The notes under the pieces were generated by a model. The model did not search any database and was not told the DNA's origin. It saw nothing but the letters and a program-made list of their open reading frames with translations. Both the position numbers and the translations under genes were made by a program. Of a DNA stretch of 64,000 nt, positions 23,581 to 35,077 are shown in pieces (within the stretch, counting starts at the first letter, position 1; every line of letters starts with the position of its first letter). Source of the stretch: Anthostomella pinea (lineage: Eukaryota; Ascomycota; Sordariomycetes; Xylariales; Xylariaceae); contig CAUWAG010000006.1 in NCBI GenBank assembly GCA_963556695.1, positions 3,534,001-3,598,000 on the forward strand. The letters run 5' to 3'.

Positions 23581-25494
23581 TCAGCAGTCGCCATCACCCC
23601 AATGCTCCTTAACCCAGCCCGCAATCACATCCGTCAGCGTGCTATTGAGGTACACCCTTACATCATTGGTGCTATAATCACCACCGCTGAACTTCAGCGC
23701 CGGGATGATCCACGGCTGGACGTAGTCGATAAAGACCAGATCGACCGTGTCAGGGTCGCCGTCCTCGGGGAACGCGGCCTCGGACTGGACGCAGTTGGGC
23801 ACCGCGAAGAACCTGATGGGCGAGTGCACGGCGTCGTCGCCGTCGGTGCCGAGGTCGTCTTTCGTCGTGTAGCCGCCTACCAGCTCTGGCTCTTTGCCGG
23901 TCCCCTTATCGTCTCCGCTGCTGCTGCTGAGGGGGATTTGTTGGTCTCCGCTCCCACCAAAGATGCGCAGCTGGGGTTCGTCTGCTGCCGTGACGGGCTC
24001 TTCGAACAGAGAGGGGCGGGGTGCCATCTGCTCGGGAATCGTCATGTATCTCGTATCCAGACCCGACCCCCCGAAGACTTGCCCTCTGTTGTTGAGCATG
24101 TGCAGGACCTTGCTGGCAACGGCGTAGGGCACGTCCGGGATGTAGTTGAACTTGCTCTCAAAGGGCGAAATGAGATATGTGGAATCCTTGGTGAAGGCGC
24201 CCTTGAAGATGTCGAACCGTATGGCACCGGTATTCAGGATGGCCAGTCGCGGCTTATCCGCCCTCTCCTTGTTGACAACAGCGTCGGGCATGACCTGCTC
24301 CTCGAGCCAGGTGAAGATGCTGGCGTTGCTTGGATATTCGGCTCGAGACATCCAGAGGTCTTGCGGCGCACAACCGAATGCGTTATCGAGGTCCAGCGCC
24401 TTCCGGCCCTCCATAATCATTTTGCTGACGTTGCGGCCATGCTCAGTAGGAAAGGTCGTCTCGTTCAGGCCGGTGTGGTAGTGAAGCCCGAAGAGGTTAT
24501 TGTCGATGTAGCGTCTCTTGAACGATACAGAAGCTTCAGCCGAGACTTCATCCTTGCTCTTCTTGATACCATCGACCGACATCCATCCAATAGTCTCCAG
24601 GTACCGGCCGCTGGCGATCGCAAAAGCCTTGTCGTCGTACTTCTTCGCATCTCGGACATGCGCATGGCCACCAAAGAATGCGATGGGAGTGTACCAGTTC
24701 TGGTCCCTGATGGCGCTGAAGATCAGGTCGAACTCCTTCATGCGAAGCCCGACATGGCCGATGACCAGAAACAAGTCAGGCTTCTCCCGGATAGCGTTCT
24801 TGAACCATTCCTCCTTTAGGGTCTCCTCAACGGGCTGCACCACACTGTTGTTCGCGTTCCGATCGAAGTTGAACAGGAATCCCAGCGCGACAACGTTAAG
24901 TCCCTGGTTCTTCGTCTTGAGCTTGATGTATCGCTGCGCCTGGGGTATCTGGTCGCCGGTCTGTGGTTCTATATAGTCGAGGTTCGACGCGATATATGAT
25001 TTCTTGAAGTTCGGAACGGTAATGTTGTGTTCGCGCGCGACGGAGTCTATCTGGTATAACTCGTGGTTCCCCGTGCACACGGCGTCTACGGATTGCTCCC
25101 GGAAGATATCGTAGGAATATTTGCCCTTCGGGTCGGATCCATCGTAGAGGCCGTTTCCTTCTATCCGGTCGCCCGTGTCTATGACTAGTAAATCTACGCC
25201 CTGCTCATTGGCCTTCTGTCGCATGTGCTCGGTGAAGGATATGTAGTCGCCCCAGTCCGCAGAGTACAGCGCCCTACCTGAAGATCAGTACCACTGGTAG
25301 CAGGTATGTTCCAGTGTCGCTTACTCTTGGAGGTGTCCACCGAGCCAGCCATGGATGTCTGTCGTGTGTAGGAAGTTCACTTGCCCCCATTCCAGATCAC
25401 GCATTGGAGCGGCGACCGGCGCTGGAGCTCCAGGCTGGGCTCCCTCGGCTACGGCCGCCAGGGCTGCAGCGACGAGGGTAGTCTCCCAAAACAT
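23581..25494 (-). CDS. Secreted or vacuolar metallophosphatase of the 5'-nucleotidase type
   Basis: A calcineurin-like phosphoesterase with a 5'-nucleotidase-type C-terminal part, similar in layout to the yeast vacuolar protein YHR202W. Two exons (25494-25325 and 25273-23581; donor GTAAGC, acceptor TAG) give 620 residues. Residues 1-18 ([18 protein letters not shown]) are a signal peptide. Metal-binding motifs occur in order: LHTTDIHGW (DxH), VIDTGDR (GDx), CTGNHE (GNHE), VIGHVG and FGGHAHVRD (GHxH), so the active site looks complete. The likely substrates are nucleotides or other phosphate esters outside the cytosol; this is inferred from the family. The long acidic, low-complexity stretch around residues 490-530 is probably a loop. 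The gene is transcribed away from GATA. Confidence 0.9.
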
Positions 25495-25822
25495 GATTGT
25501 TGAGCTTGTATTGATTTCAAATCCGTCGGGAGTCCTGGGCCGTCGAGTACTGATGGCGTCGAAAGATGAAATGATCAGGCAGCACTCTGTTGAGTCGGGA
25601 GTGCTCAAGGGCGACAGCTACCCGCCCATCCGCCCTGCCGCCCTCCGGGTACCTGTCAAGCCTTGCGTCACAGCGCATCCCGCGGATCTGCAGGCTGATA
25701 AGACTGATAACCTTATCATAACTGGGTAGCGGCTGCACGCATGGGTGGTCCAAGCTTCCAGTGAAGCTTGCAGCAACCAGAATTCAACGGGCAAACAGGC
25801 AGATTGGGGAAGAAGAGATGTC
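25495..25822. other. Shared promoter region between the metallophosphatase and GatA genes
   Basis: About 330 bases between two divergent start codons. A small inverted repeat around the HindIII sites near 25752-25767 (AAGCTTCCAGTGAAGCTT) is visible. No gene is called. Confidence 0.4.
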
Positions 25823-27478
25823 ATGAGAGCATCGTCATCACAGCATCTCCGGCAACACTGGGCCTATATGTCTACACATGTCAGACATACGCATATCAGA
25901 GCCGCCCAGAGGGTAATAACCACCCGATGGAGGGCCGGCAACATCCAACGCCGCTCTCTTCAACAAGAAACTACCGTTAAGGACTCGGGTGTCGAGGCGT
26001 ACCAAAATGGTATGTCAATATCTATCCGGATGCCCCTCCCGAGCTCTTTGCACACATGCTGACTGGTGATTAAATTAGTTGGTCTCCGCCTTGCCGTCAA
26101 GGACAACATCGCCGCCAGGGGCTTCCCGACGACATGCGCCTCCAACATCCTAGCCGGGAACGAGATCCCCTTCGACGCGACCATCGTCACTCAGCTGCGC
26201 CGCCTGGGCATGGACGTGGTGGCAAGAAAGGCCGGCATGGACGAGTTCGGCATGGGCACCCACTCGACGACCTCGGCCTTCGACCACGTCCACAACGTCC
26301 ACCCCCTGGAGCGGTATTCCGCGGGTGGGAGCTCGGGGGGCAGTGCCGTTGCCGTGAGGAACGGGACAGCTGAGCTGGCGCTTGGGACCGACACCGGTGG
26401 TTCTGTCCGCATGCCCGCTGCGTACACGGGCACGGTCGGATTCAAGCCCTCGTACGGCATGTTGTCGCGCTGGGGCGTCGTGCCGTATGCAAACTCGCTG
26501 GACACCGTCGGCCTGCTTGCGAGAACGGTGGAGCCCATCAGCACGGCGATTGTTGGACGGGGGTTTTACAGCGAGCACGACCCCAGGGACCCGACATCTC
26601 TTCCGTCCCACGTACGCACGAGGTGCACCGCCCAAAGAGAAGGATACGACTCTTCTGGGCAAGCTCCTAAGGCCGACTTCCGCGGGTTGACCTTCGGGGT
26701 TCCGCTAGAGTACAACATCGAAGAGCTCGACCCCCGGATACGTCGAGGATGGCTCCAGGCTGCGGAGAAAATCCAGAGTTTGGGCGGTCGGGTGGTTCCT
26801 GTCTCACTCCCATCGACGAAAAATGCACTATCTGCGTACTACGTGATAGCCCCTGCCGAAGCTGCTTCCAACCTCTCGAAATATGATGGTATCCGCTACG
26901 GTCGTCGTGACAGCGATGGAACCAGTGATGCTCTGAACGGCGTCCTATACGCCAGAACGAGAGGCACTGGATTTGGAAACGAGGTCAAGCGTCGTATATT
27001 ACTGGGCTCGTATACTCTCAGCTCCGACGCAATAGACAACTACTTCATTCAGGCCCAGAAGGTCCGTCAGCTGGTTAGGAGAGATTTCGACAGGGTGTTC
27101 AAGCTGTCGAATCCTCTCCAAGACGAGCAAACTTTCAACCTTAGCGACATGGACGAGTCGGTCATGCTGGATAGCAAACTAGGACCAGCGCAGGTCGACT
27201 TTCTCCTATCTCCCACAGCACCTACTCCACCGCCTCTCCTCGAACAGGTTCATAAGCAGACGCCTCTGGATTCATACATGAACGATGTCTTCACGGTTCC
27301 GGCAAGCCTCGCAGGACTCCCAGCAATTAGCATCCCCATGGATATCCCTGTGGACCCGAATAACGAGGAAGAAAAGCTGCTTCATTTCGGAGGTCTGCAG
27401 CTCATTGGCCAGTACTGGGACGATGCGCGGGTTCTATCGGCCGCTGGCAAGCTGTCATCTCATGTCTATAGTGTATGA
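25823..27478 (+). CDS. HER2: Mitochondrial glutamyl-tRNA(Gln) amidotransferase subunit A
   Basis: Catalyses amide transfer that turns Glu-tRNA(Gln) into Gln-tRNA(Gln) in mitochondria, acting with GatB and a small fungal partner subunit. Two exons (25823-26009 and 26079-27478) give 528 residues. The amidase triad is complete: Lys70 (RLAVKDNIA), cis-Ser147 (SAGGSSGGSAVAV) and Ser171 (GTDTGGSVRMPAA). The first 60 residues are rich in Arg, His and Thr with few acids, as expected for a mitochondrial presequence. An in-frame ATG at 25745 would lengthen the N-terminus by 26 less suitable residues, so I prefer 25823. The C-terminal part with SLAGLPAISIPM is typical of GatA rather than of general amidases. 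Confidence 0.92.
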
Positions 27479-27801
27479 GCGACTGGCATCCCGGGCTTCG
27501 AATGCCTGTAGCTGCAGTAGGTTGGCCGGCTATCATCCTTGGTCGCATTTGGCTGTCCAGAGAAGTGGATATGTAACATGAGACGGGAGAGGAGTCCTGA
27601 TTGCGGCTCCTTCTGTATATTAGCTACTATACCCAATTGTACGAGGCGAAAAGATTTCGATGCTTGATTGCTCACCATGGGCATTCCTATTTCATCCTGG
27701 CGAACCATCATTGCCGTATAGCAGGCTTCGAGCTCGCGTAGTAGTCGGACAAATGACTGCATCTTTGCTTCTCCGTAAGACGGGCAGCACACGCCGAAGA
27801 G
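27479..27801. other. Short intergenic region between convergent genes
   Basis: 3' flanks of GatA and PRP38. Nothing else is seen. Confidence 0.4.
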
Positions 27802-28680
27802 CTATCGACTGCCGTCCTTGCTTGCTCTCTCGCGACGATCGACATCCATCTCATCTGGTGACCGTGATCGTGACCGCGACCGCGACTGTGACCGACGCCG
27901 TTCCCTCGAATCCGAACGTCCCCTCACACTCGACCCCGAACTCGACCTCCCGCGCCCCCTATCCCCACCCTCGTCAACCAGCCCCTCATCCTCATCATCG
28001 CTCCCATCCCGCGGCCCGCCACCACCACCATCCGCCACCCCCTCCATAAGCTCGTCCTCCTTCAGCAAGTCCTCAATATCGCCCAGCGGGCTCGTCCTTG
28101 GCTCCAGCACCTCCAAATCCTCCAAGATCTCGCGCTTCGGCATAGTCCACAAACTCGTACCACAAACACGGTCCTTCGTCAACAACTCGTCGACGAACTG
28201 GTCGACAAACGTCAGCGTCGTCCCCGCGCGGCCCTTCCGCCGCAACTTGCGCCGGTCCTCGAGGAAGGGCTCGAGGATCTTATACACATCCTCGGCGCGG
28301 CGCGTCATGCGCACGTAGAAACACGCCAGTGCGCGGAGGTACTTGAACTTCTCCCCCCCAAACGCCAAATACTCGCGTAGTACATCGTCGCCCGGCGCCA
28401 GCTGGAGTAGTTTGAAGGCCAGACATAGGAACGGTGTGGGCTTTTGCGTGTCGCCGTACGTGCCGCCCACGAAGGACACGTGCTCGACGACGCGGTCGAC
28501 GACGTCGGCCTCGTTGGTCCCGAAGCATTGTTCTTTGTAGAAGTAGGCGTCCACGATGCGCTCGCGCACGGCTTTCTCCATTATTGTGGCTGGGTTGAGC
28601 CCGTTAGGCGCGAGGCTGACGTTGGAGCCGCGCTCGTCGAGGAAGCGGCGCTCGTCGGCGCGGTGCGTGTCGGAGGGCAT
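27802..28680 (-). CDS. PRP38: Pre-mRNA splicing factor Prp38
   Basis: Tri-snRNP protein needed to activate the spliceosome by freeing U4 from U6. One uninterrupted frame of 292 residues. The Prp38 domain covers about residues 20-200: LNPATIMEKAVRERIVDAYF, then FVGGTYGDTQKPTPFLCLAF, YLRALACFYVRMT and a segment ending near CGTSLWTMPKREILEDLEVL. The tail (about 215-292) is acidic and then strongly Arg/Ser-rich (RSQSRSRSRSRSPDEMDVD), the RS-like tail found in animal and filamentous-fungal Prp38 but missing in budding yeast. The start at 28680 gives the expected short charged lead-in. Confidence 0.95.
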   Translation of the reverse strand: MPSDTHRADERRFLDERGSNVSLAPNGLNPATIMEKAVRERIVDAYFYKEQCFGTNEADVVDRVVEHVSFVGGTYGDTQKPTPFLCLAFKLLQLAPGDDVLREYLAFGGEKFKYLRALACFYVRMTRRAEDVYKILEPFLEDRRKLRRKGRAGTTLTFVDQFVDELLTKDRVCGTSLWTMPKREILEDLEVLEPRTSPLGDIEDLLKEDELMEGVADGGGGGPRDGSDDEDEGLVDEGGDRGRGRSSSGSSVRGRSDSRERRRSQSRSRSRSRSPDEMDVDRRERASKDGSR

Positions 28681-29589
28681 GGTGGGTGGGTGGTTTTGGT
28701 TCTTTCTGAGGTGTTGGTTTGTTTCTTGGGGGAAGGGGGAGTCGGGGGTCTGGTCCGACGCGCGGTTCGGACGATGAGCTCGGTCTCAGTTGGGTGAGAT
28801 TGGTGAGGTCGTTGTTCGGCAGTCTAATGTGATCGCAACGTTGTGATGTCGATTGGAAGCTGCCGAGCTCCTTGCATCGTCAAGTTTGCAGTTGGGGCGG
28901 CCTATCGATAAGAGCTACATAGGTACCTCGTAGGGCTGAACGCGGTGGGTCAAGGGAGCCCATGATCTCGGACTAGCCCCCCCTTTATGTCGGATCCCAC
29001 TGGGGCATCTGGGATCCATCTCGCTCTCGTTCTCGCTTTTCCTATAGATACCCGCTATGTTTATGATCCCGAATCTACTGCTCTACCGCGCCTAATATCC
29101 CGCACCTGCACACGTATGCATCGATGTCCGTCCTGGATACGCTCTTAGCCCATCCTGGCGGGTGTGGGTTGGAAGGTGAAGCCGCACTTCGAGGTAATGC
29201 CTTTACCAATTCTGGGGTTGAAAACAACACGTGGGATCACCGCCCAACGTATACGATACCGAACGTATACCAATTTGGCATTCAAAGCTGCGCCGTACCA
29301 ACAACTCCACTACCCGCCCAGGCTTATACATTGAAATAGATCTTAAAAGTGCGTGTTACGTGGCTAACTGGGATACATCTGCTAGCTGCGCTGTGTCGCA
29401 CAAGGGCGGGCGATTCCTTATGTTTGTTGGCTCACTTCCTATCTTACTTATACTTGTTCATATTTCAAAACTTTCGGTTTAGATCTTTTCGCGTCTCACA
29501 GAAAATTAGATCGATCACGCTTTCAATCTTTACATATATATCTCCTTCTACCAAGTTACCCTGCCAGTATTCAACCAGCTTCAAAAGCA
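28681..29589. other. Intergenic region between divergent PRP38 and dehydrogenase genes
   Basis: Contains both promoters. No gene is seen. The last 200 bases before the dehydrogenase start are T/C-rich with a TATATATAT stretch near 29533-29542, a possible core promoter. Confidence 0.4.
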
Positions 29590-30632
29590 ATGCCGACCAC
29601 TCCTCAGACATGGCTCATCACCGGCTGCTCCAGCGGGTTCGGAGAGTTCTTCGTCCGGCAGCTGCGCGCCCAAGGCGACAACGTGATCGCCACGGGCCGC
29701 AACGCCGCAACGAAGCTCGCCCACCTCAAAGACACCGGCGCCAGCATCCTGGACCTCGACGTCGCCGCGCCAGTGCCCGAGATCGAAGCCAAGATGGCCG
29801 AGGCCTGGGGTCTGTATCCCAACGGCACCGACGTGGTCGTCAACAACGCCGGCTACATCCTGTCCGGCGTGTTTGAAGAATTAACGTGCGTCGTCCCTGC
29901 ATCTTCTATCCAACCCCTTAGGTCGACGACTTTATGAATGGAAGCTCACGTAAAAGCAGAGAGCAAGATATGCTGGCCTGCTTCAAGACCAATTTCCACG
30001 GCCCGCTCAATATTACCCGGGCCCTGCTTCCTAGGCTCAGGGCCAAGGGCAAGGGCACAATGCTGTTCATGAGCTCCCAGGCGGGCTTCCATGCTGATGC
30101 CAATGCGACGGGCTATGTGGCGACGAAGCACGCGCTCGAAGGTACGTCTGCTCTGCGGTCCCCAGGGCCTGCCCGTTGAAGAACCTTAGGGAAGGGATCC
30201 AAGTCAAGCAGCTGACTGACCATCCCTCCGGTAAAAAGGGGCCGTCGAATGCCGTAGCAAAGAACTAGCCATCTTCGCCCCGGACATCAAGGTGCTACTC
30301 GTAGAGCCGAGCTACTTCCGCACGCGGGCCTTTGGCAACATCAACCGCGTGCCGCAGCACATAACCCTGTACGCCGAATTCAACAAGGCCGTGTTCGACG
30401 CCGTGACCAGCGCCGTCGCCAAGGAGCCCGGGACCCGGACAAGGCGGTCAAGATCATGATCGATCTGGTCAAGGGGACCGGCGTCGCGGCCGGCAAGACT
30501 GTCCCGCTACGGGTGCCGCTCGGGACTGACGGGTGTGAGAGGGTCAGGGCGAAGTGTGAGGGCGTCATGAGGATCTGTGATGAGTGGGAGGATGTGGCTA
30601 AGAGCACTGACATTGTCGAAGCTGCTACGTAA
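29590..30632 (+). pseudogene. Short-chain dehydrogenase/reductase gene with a frame break
   Basis: An NAD(P)-dependent oxidoreductase of the SDR family; its substrate cannot be told. Three exons (29590-29885, 29960-30141, from 30239) are joined by normal introns. The Rossmann motif is ITGCSSGFGE, the core motif VVNNAGY, the catalytic Ser is in LFMSSQAGF and the catalytic Tyr/Lys are in GYVATKHALE, so the active site is intact. The frame breaks in exon 3 near 30430-30432. Read as given, the protein stops at 30459 after 232 residues. The following sequence in another frame continues as an SDR C-terminus (DPDKAVKIMIDLVKGTGVAA) up to a stop at 30630-30632. The sequence reads CCCGGGACC where one more G would keep frame. 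It is either a real one-base deletion or an assembly error. Confidence 0.85.
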
Positions 30633-31143
30633 GTGCTGGGGTCATTGCATTACGAGTATACCCGCGCAGTGTACTATCTTATGTACCTAGGTAAGCAGGC
30701 TAGCGCTCTGCTGACCTCGAGGTCGTCCTCCGTGAGTAGATCGTTGCGGGTTGGGGCTTTGATAGAAGTCTATAATAATATTGCCACCGCTCGGCGCTGG
30801 TGAGTACAGAGATGAGACATGTAAATATGATATAGGGAATCTGTATGTACGACATGGGCTTGGCATGGGGCTCTGACTGACCCGTTCATGTGGCTTGTTT
30901 CTGCGTATATCTACTTATGGAAAACGCCGGGCCACTGTTTCACAAACGCATACGTATTCATGGCCGTATCGGTCAACCGGCAAACCTGAAAGAGAGTGTA
31001 TTTCCTTGTCGTTACGCCTGATCCATCGTACATTATCCCACCGACAAAACTGACCTACCCATCCAGTGACCTAGTTCTGTACGCTCGTTCTGATCCCCTA
31101 AAACCGCCCCAGCCATCTTCATGCACACGAATTATGAGTTGAT
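30633..31143. other. Intergenic region between convergent genes
   Basis: 3' flanks of the dehydrogenase and the secreted kinase-like gene. No gene or repeat is seen. Confidence 0.4.
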
Positions 31144-31907
31144 TTACTCCTTGACCTCATCGCCATCCCACTCCACGCCGTCAAAAGCCGACTTCAACGC
31201 GTCGATGTCTTCCTCCATCTTTCTGGCATCGTTCGTCTTCTCCGACTTGGCGAAATCGACAAGCCTGACCTGGCCATCCGACTTGCCGACGAGGACGTTG
31301 TTGACAGACCAAGCGTCGCCATGAACCCAGCCAATGTCATGCATGGCCTTGAGGGCCTTCATGGCACCCTTGGCATGGTCCTTGCTGCTCTTGTCAGTCG
31401 GCGTCGTGTCCCAGTACTCCAGCAAGACTCCGCTTTCGTCAACGTTTTCAGACTCCTCGTCATAGACGATTGCCTCGAACCCCGGCCCGATCTTCTGGCC
31501 GTCGATCGCCTTGTACGCCGCGTACTCGGTCTTCACCGACGCCGGGTTAGCGTAGTCTGTCTTGTACGCGAATGTGGTGCTGCTATCGAAGCCTGGTGAA
31601 TCTGGGACTGTTGCCTTGTATACGGTGCCGTCGGTGCCTGTGGCGATCTTGTCCCCGACCGTGATCTCCATCTTGTAAAGCTCGCCCTTGATGCCTCGTT
31701 GGACAAGGGCGTTGCCGGACGCGAATGCTGCTGCACTCCGTTTGCCGAGGTCGTTGTGCAGCTACAAGATTACAGCAATCGGTGGTCAGTACCGATGATA
31801 TTAGCTAGATAAATCGAAGAGCTTATTACCTTGTTTGCGGGCGCAGGATGTCCAAAGACTGCCTGGAACCCCATAAGGCCGACAAGCTGAATGGTAGGGA
31901 AACGCAT
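31144..31907 (-). CDS. Secreted kinase-like protein
   Basis: Two exons (31907-31830 and 31761-31144; donor GTAATA, acceptor TAG) give 231 residues. Residues 1-19 form a signal peptide, and a dibasic LGKR site at 31-34 suggests Kex2 processing. The rest is a small kinase fold: glycine-rich loop ATGTDGTVYK (66-75), Lys93 in FAYK, Glu105, HGDAWSVNN (173-181, catalytic Asp175 and Asn180) and LVDFAKS (193-199, metal-binding Asp195 in DFA instead of DFG). The HGD form is that of aminoglycoside-phosphotransferase or choline-kinase-like and some fungal kinase families. There is no activation segment or APE motif, and the C-lobe ends about 30 residues after DFA, so it is much shorter than a normal kinase. 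All key catalytic residues are present, so activity is possible but unproven. It is divergent from the secreted gene at 32856. Confidence 0.83.
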
Positions 31908-32855
31908 TTTGCTGAGGATACGAGGATTATGGTGGGTAAGACGGAGGTGTATTTTTGAAAAGGGAGTAAAGTAATATGGAAGCGCGCGGGTTTGGACGTA
32001 CGATTATGTTGATGTCTTCTGTCTTCTCGATCCCAGAGACGGGATCGCTCATGGGTATTTGTACCTGAGAGGTATCGGAATCGACTTCGCTGCCTCATGG
32101 CAGCGATAGCTATTCTTGACCATTGGTGCTCCCAACGTCATCTCGCTTCCGCTACCTTGGCTATCTCGTGTTCACCACGTCATCTCACTGGATTGCTCAA
32201 GTTGCCAAGTTGCTGCGCCAGCGTTGTCCGCGTAGATGAAACATGAACACGGCTCTGCTACCGAAGATATACGGCGTTTGTAAGCCAGACGCCCCCAAAG
32301 CCGTCAACAATTGCTTACGTGACTATACCAAGGAGATGATCTGCAGCCCAGCTGACAGCTGAATACTTTGTGTGCAAGCCGTACAAATAGGATGTTGTCC
32401 AATTGTACTGCCATCTAATGAGGATGTTGCCGACACACAACACCGTCTAATCCTGACATAGCCAAGCTGCTTATGATCGACAACCGTGTGGCGCTTGTCA
32501 GCTTCATGCCAAGGTCAGCCTTGTGTATTCCAATTCCTAGCCTCCAGCCTCACGGAGACTCGGTGAGGCAGTGAAGCCCGTTCAGCTAGACGATATGTGC
32601 AGTTCCTCGGGTTCTCATGACCTCCTATTCCCGGCCTCAAGGCCTCATGGGAAGGTAATGAGGTCACCAGTGACGTTGTCCAATATCCCGGTTGCGGAAC
32701 GCAATTTCTATATAATACCACATCAAGTCGTCCTCTCGCTTCAAGATTCATCTCCATGCAAGCACAGTTCATATCACAACTACGAAACACAGGCAATCTC
32801 ACCAGCTCAAACAGCTACTACACTACTTAACTATACCACAAACTCGTCATTCAAA
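31908..32855. promoter_or_regulatory. Shared promoter region of two divergent secreted-protein genes
   Basis: A 948-base region between the start codons of the kinase-like gene and the six-cysteine gene. A TATA-like stretch (CTATATAAT) at 32708-32716 lies about 140 bases upstream of the second gene's ATG and is followed by a C/T-rich leader. No gene is seen. Co-regulation of the two genes is an inference from the arrangement. Confidence 0.45.
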
Positions 32856-33337
32856 ATGAAGACCTCCACCATTTTCCTCATTGCCAGCTCCGCCGCAATT
32901 CACGGCGCCTACGCCGGATGCTACGGCGGTCTGAGCTGGGGCGCCGAGCGCAGCTACGCAAACCAGGCCGTCGACGACTTCTGCGACCCTTCCAAGCACA
33001 CAAGCTTCACCCAGGAGGGCTTTTACGCCGGGCAGACCAAGGCTTACTGCTATACCCTGTCTGCCGCGAAAAAGGCCGACTTTTCGGTCGTCTGGGGTGG
33101 CCAGGGGGACCACGACCTGGCTCAAAGCGACTGCGTTTTACGATTCAAGAATGAGATCAATGGCTGTGGCAGCGGCGGAAGTACTACGACAAGCGACTGG
33201 ACATTCACGTAAGTTTTGCTGGTGCTCTGTGCTCTCTCATGTCTGATGACTGACATAACATATGCTCTAGGGCCGATCCCAATGACGGTGCCTGCGACGC
33301 TCCGTCGGAGAAGAGGCAGGTTCGGTTCGCTGCGTAA
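32856..33337 (+). CDS. Small secreted six-cysteine protein
   Basis: Two exons (32856-33208 and 33271-33337; donor GTAAGT, acceptor CTCTAG) give 139 residues. Residues 1-20 are a clear signal peptide ending in AYA. The mature part has six cysteines (22, 43, 65, 93, 104, 126), enough for three disulfides, with Gly- and aromatic-rich sequence (GCYGGLSWGAERSY). There are no membrane segments. A dibasic EKR near residues 131-133 may allow removal of a short tail. Size and pattern fit the broad class of small secreted fungal proteins that includes effectors and glycan-binding proteins. I cannot assign a family or activity. The frame is open upstream of the ATG, but the signal peptide decides the start at 32856. 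Confidence 0.82.
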
Positions 33338-33965
33338 GACGACACCTCTATTGGACGAAATTTTGGGCTGGGGTTTGGAAAGTGTTCGAGAGCCATTTAG
33401 GTCTTGTTGTGCTCTCGTTGCATGGACTCATTTCATTTCGGAAGAGGAATTTTTATCACAGACCGTCTTTTTCTCACCTAGCAGTTTTTGGAGCGAACCG
33501 TGACTTGTCAAGAGCACAAATATTTCAAGACTTCCATACTCCGGATTAGTAACCATTGCTATGACTTAGATATATAACTCCTTTAGTACGTCACGGGCAA
33601 CATGTTTCACCGGGCGATTTTTTTCTCAGCCTAGGAGACCCTGGGTACATGTTGCCTGAGCCTTCGCGAAACACAGGCATGCTGAAAAGATGACAGGCGT
33701 AACAAGGGTACTAATTCTCACTGGAGTTAATTGGGCTTTGTCTGGGCTCATCAAAGCGTCCCTGTTCTGACAAAGGCGCAGCAAGGTGGCAAACTGAAGA
33801 CATCAGATATGGGGATATGGGTGGCAAATAAAAGCCATGTCCTTTCATATTGTTTGTACTGTAAGCCAAATACATCAGCTTTCGGTAGTTTACTTACTTA
33901 CGACCAAGTAGTTCCGGGATTCAAGGCTACCCTATTACACCTTGGCGGTCAAGCACGCCGAGACC
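33338..33965. other. Intergenic region
   Basis: 3' flank of the secreted gene and upstream region of the broken gene at 33966. Nothing else is seen. Confidence 0.4.
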
Positions 33966-35077
33966 ATGTGGAACGACAGCAGTGACGACGTCTTTACGAG
34001 CGAAGAAGAGGAGGCAGGACTGAGTGATGCTAGTTATGCCTCTCAATTCTCTCCCCGTCTCCAAAGTCGGACGAGCAAATAGCGCGAGAAGAAGAGGAGG
34101 AATATGAGGCACGCAGATGGGCCCGCGTCTGCAAGCGCTCACTTCCCCAGGCCCAGTTTGTCGACCTCGTTAACGAAGAGCAATGTCATCTCTGGCAGCA
34201 GTTCCGGCATCGATATGAACCGGCGGCGATCGGTATCAGCCGGACCGGACGGCGACGACCCTTACAAGTGGCAGAATAACTGGGCCTTGAGTAAGAAGCT
34301 TCGGAACAAGGCCATCAAGTCTGTCAAGGCGCAGTGGATTGAACAGGGGCTTCTACCGGCGGATCGATTCCTTGGGCGCCATCGTAGCAAATGGCCAAAG
34401 ATCTGTGGAGGTTGGGCACACGAAGAACCTGCCAACCGTCCGGCATCGAGCCAACTCTCGCAGAGGATATCTCCTACGAGGCCTCCCAGCCGATCAACCA
34501 GTTCTATCATCAAGTCGAACGAGAGGTCGACAGGTTGCGGCCGCTTCGTCTGGGTACGCAGGACACGAACCAGAAGGCATACGAAGCCGTCAAGAGCAGG
34601 TGGGAGATGAGAGGCATCTGGATCAAGTCATGGGGCGAAGTTCCCGGAAGGATGTGGTGGCACGAATACTCCAAACAAGATCGTCGAGGCAACCCGGGCC
34701 TGACCCCAGACGATCCTCCAGAATTTCTACACATTATGTTGCAGCTAGGGCCCGGTTACGAGCCCCCGGATCGTCTAGACGAGAACACAACCTTCCGACC
34801 AGCCCACTACCTCGACCCCTCGTACGAGGAGGACCTGATCCGCATGCGCGGCATCAGTAAGAAGAATATATTGGCCGAGCACGAGCTTATCCAGGAGAGG
34901 AAGGTTGGTGGCACCAAACGCAAGCTGCCCAGGGAGTACGACGAAGAAGAACCAGATCCGTCTGCGTTGACGTTGACACCTGGGACGTTCAAACAACGTC
35001 TCGAAGATATGGCCGAGTCGTCATCCACGAGGCCCATCAAGAAGATGAAGCGACGCGGCGGACGGGAGCAAGACTGA
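33966..35077 (+). pseudogene. Unrecognised gene with several frame changes
   Basis: I do not recognise the family. Coding-like sequence runs the whole length but changes frame at least three times. It starts as MWNDSSDDVFTSEEEEAGLS (33966 frame). It then continues in a second frame (EEEEYEARRWARVCKRSLPQ and FVDLVNEEQCHLWQQFRHRY). It returns to the first frame (DDPYKWQNNWALSKKLRNKA). From about 34391 the second frame is open to the stop at 35077 (ISYEASQPINQFYHQVERE ... MWWHEYSKQD). I find no donor and acceptor pairs at the change points, and each change equals one base gained or lost. The C-terminus is acidic and then basic (KKMKRRGGRE), suggesting a nuclear protein. Either this gene is decaying or the assembly has several indels here. 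Confidence 0.6.

Noticed and set aside
23602..24819. A 405-codon open frame on the plus strand
   Set aside because: It is the reverse complement of the metallophosphatase coding region and has no motifs of its own.
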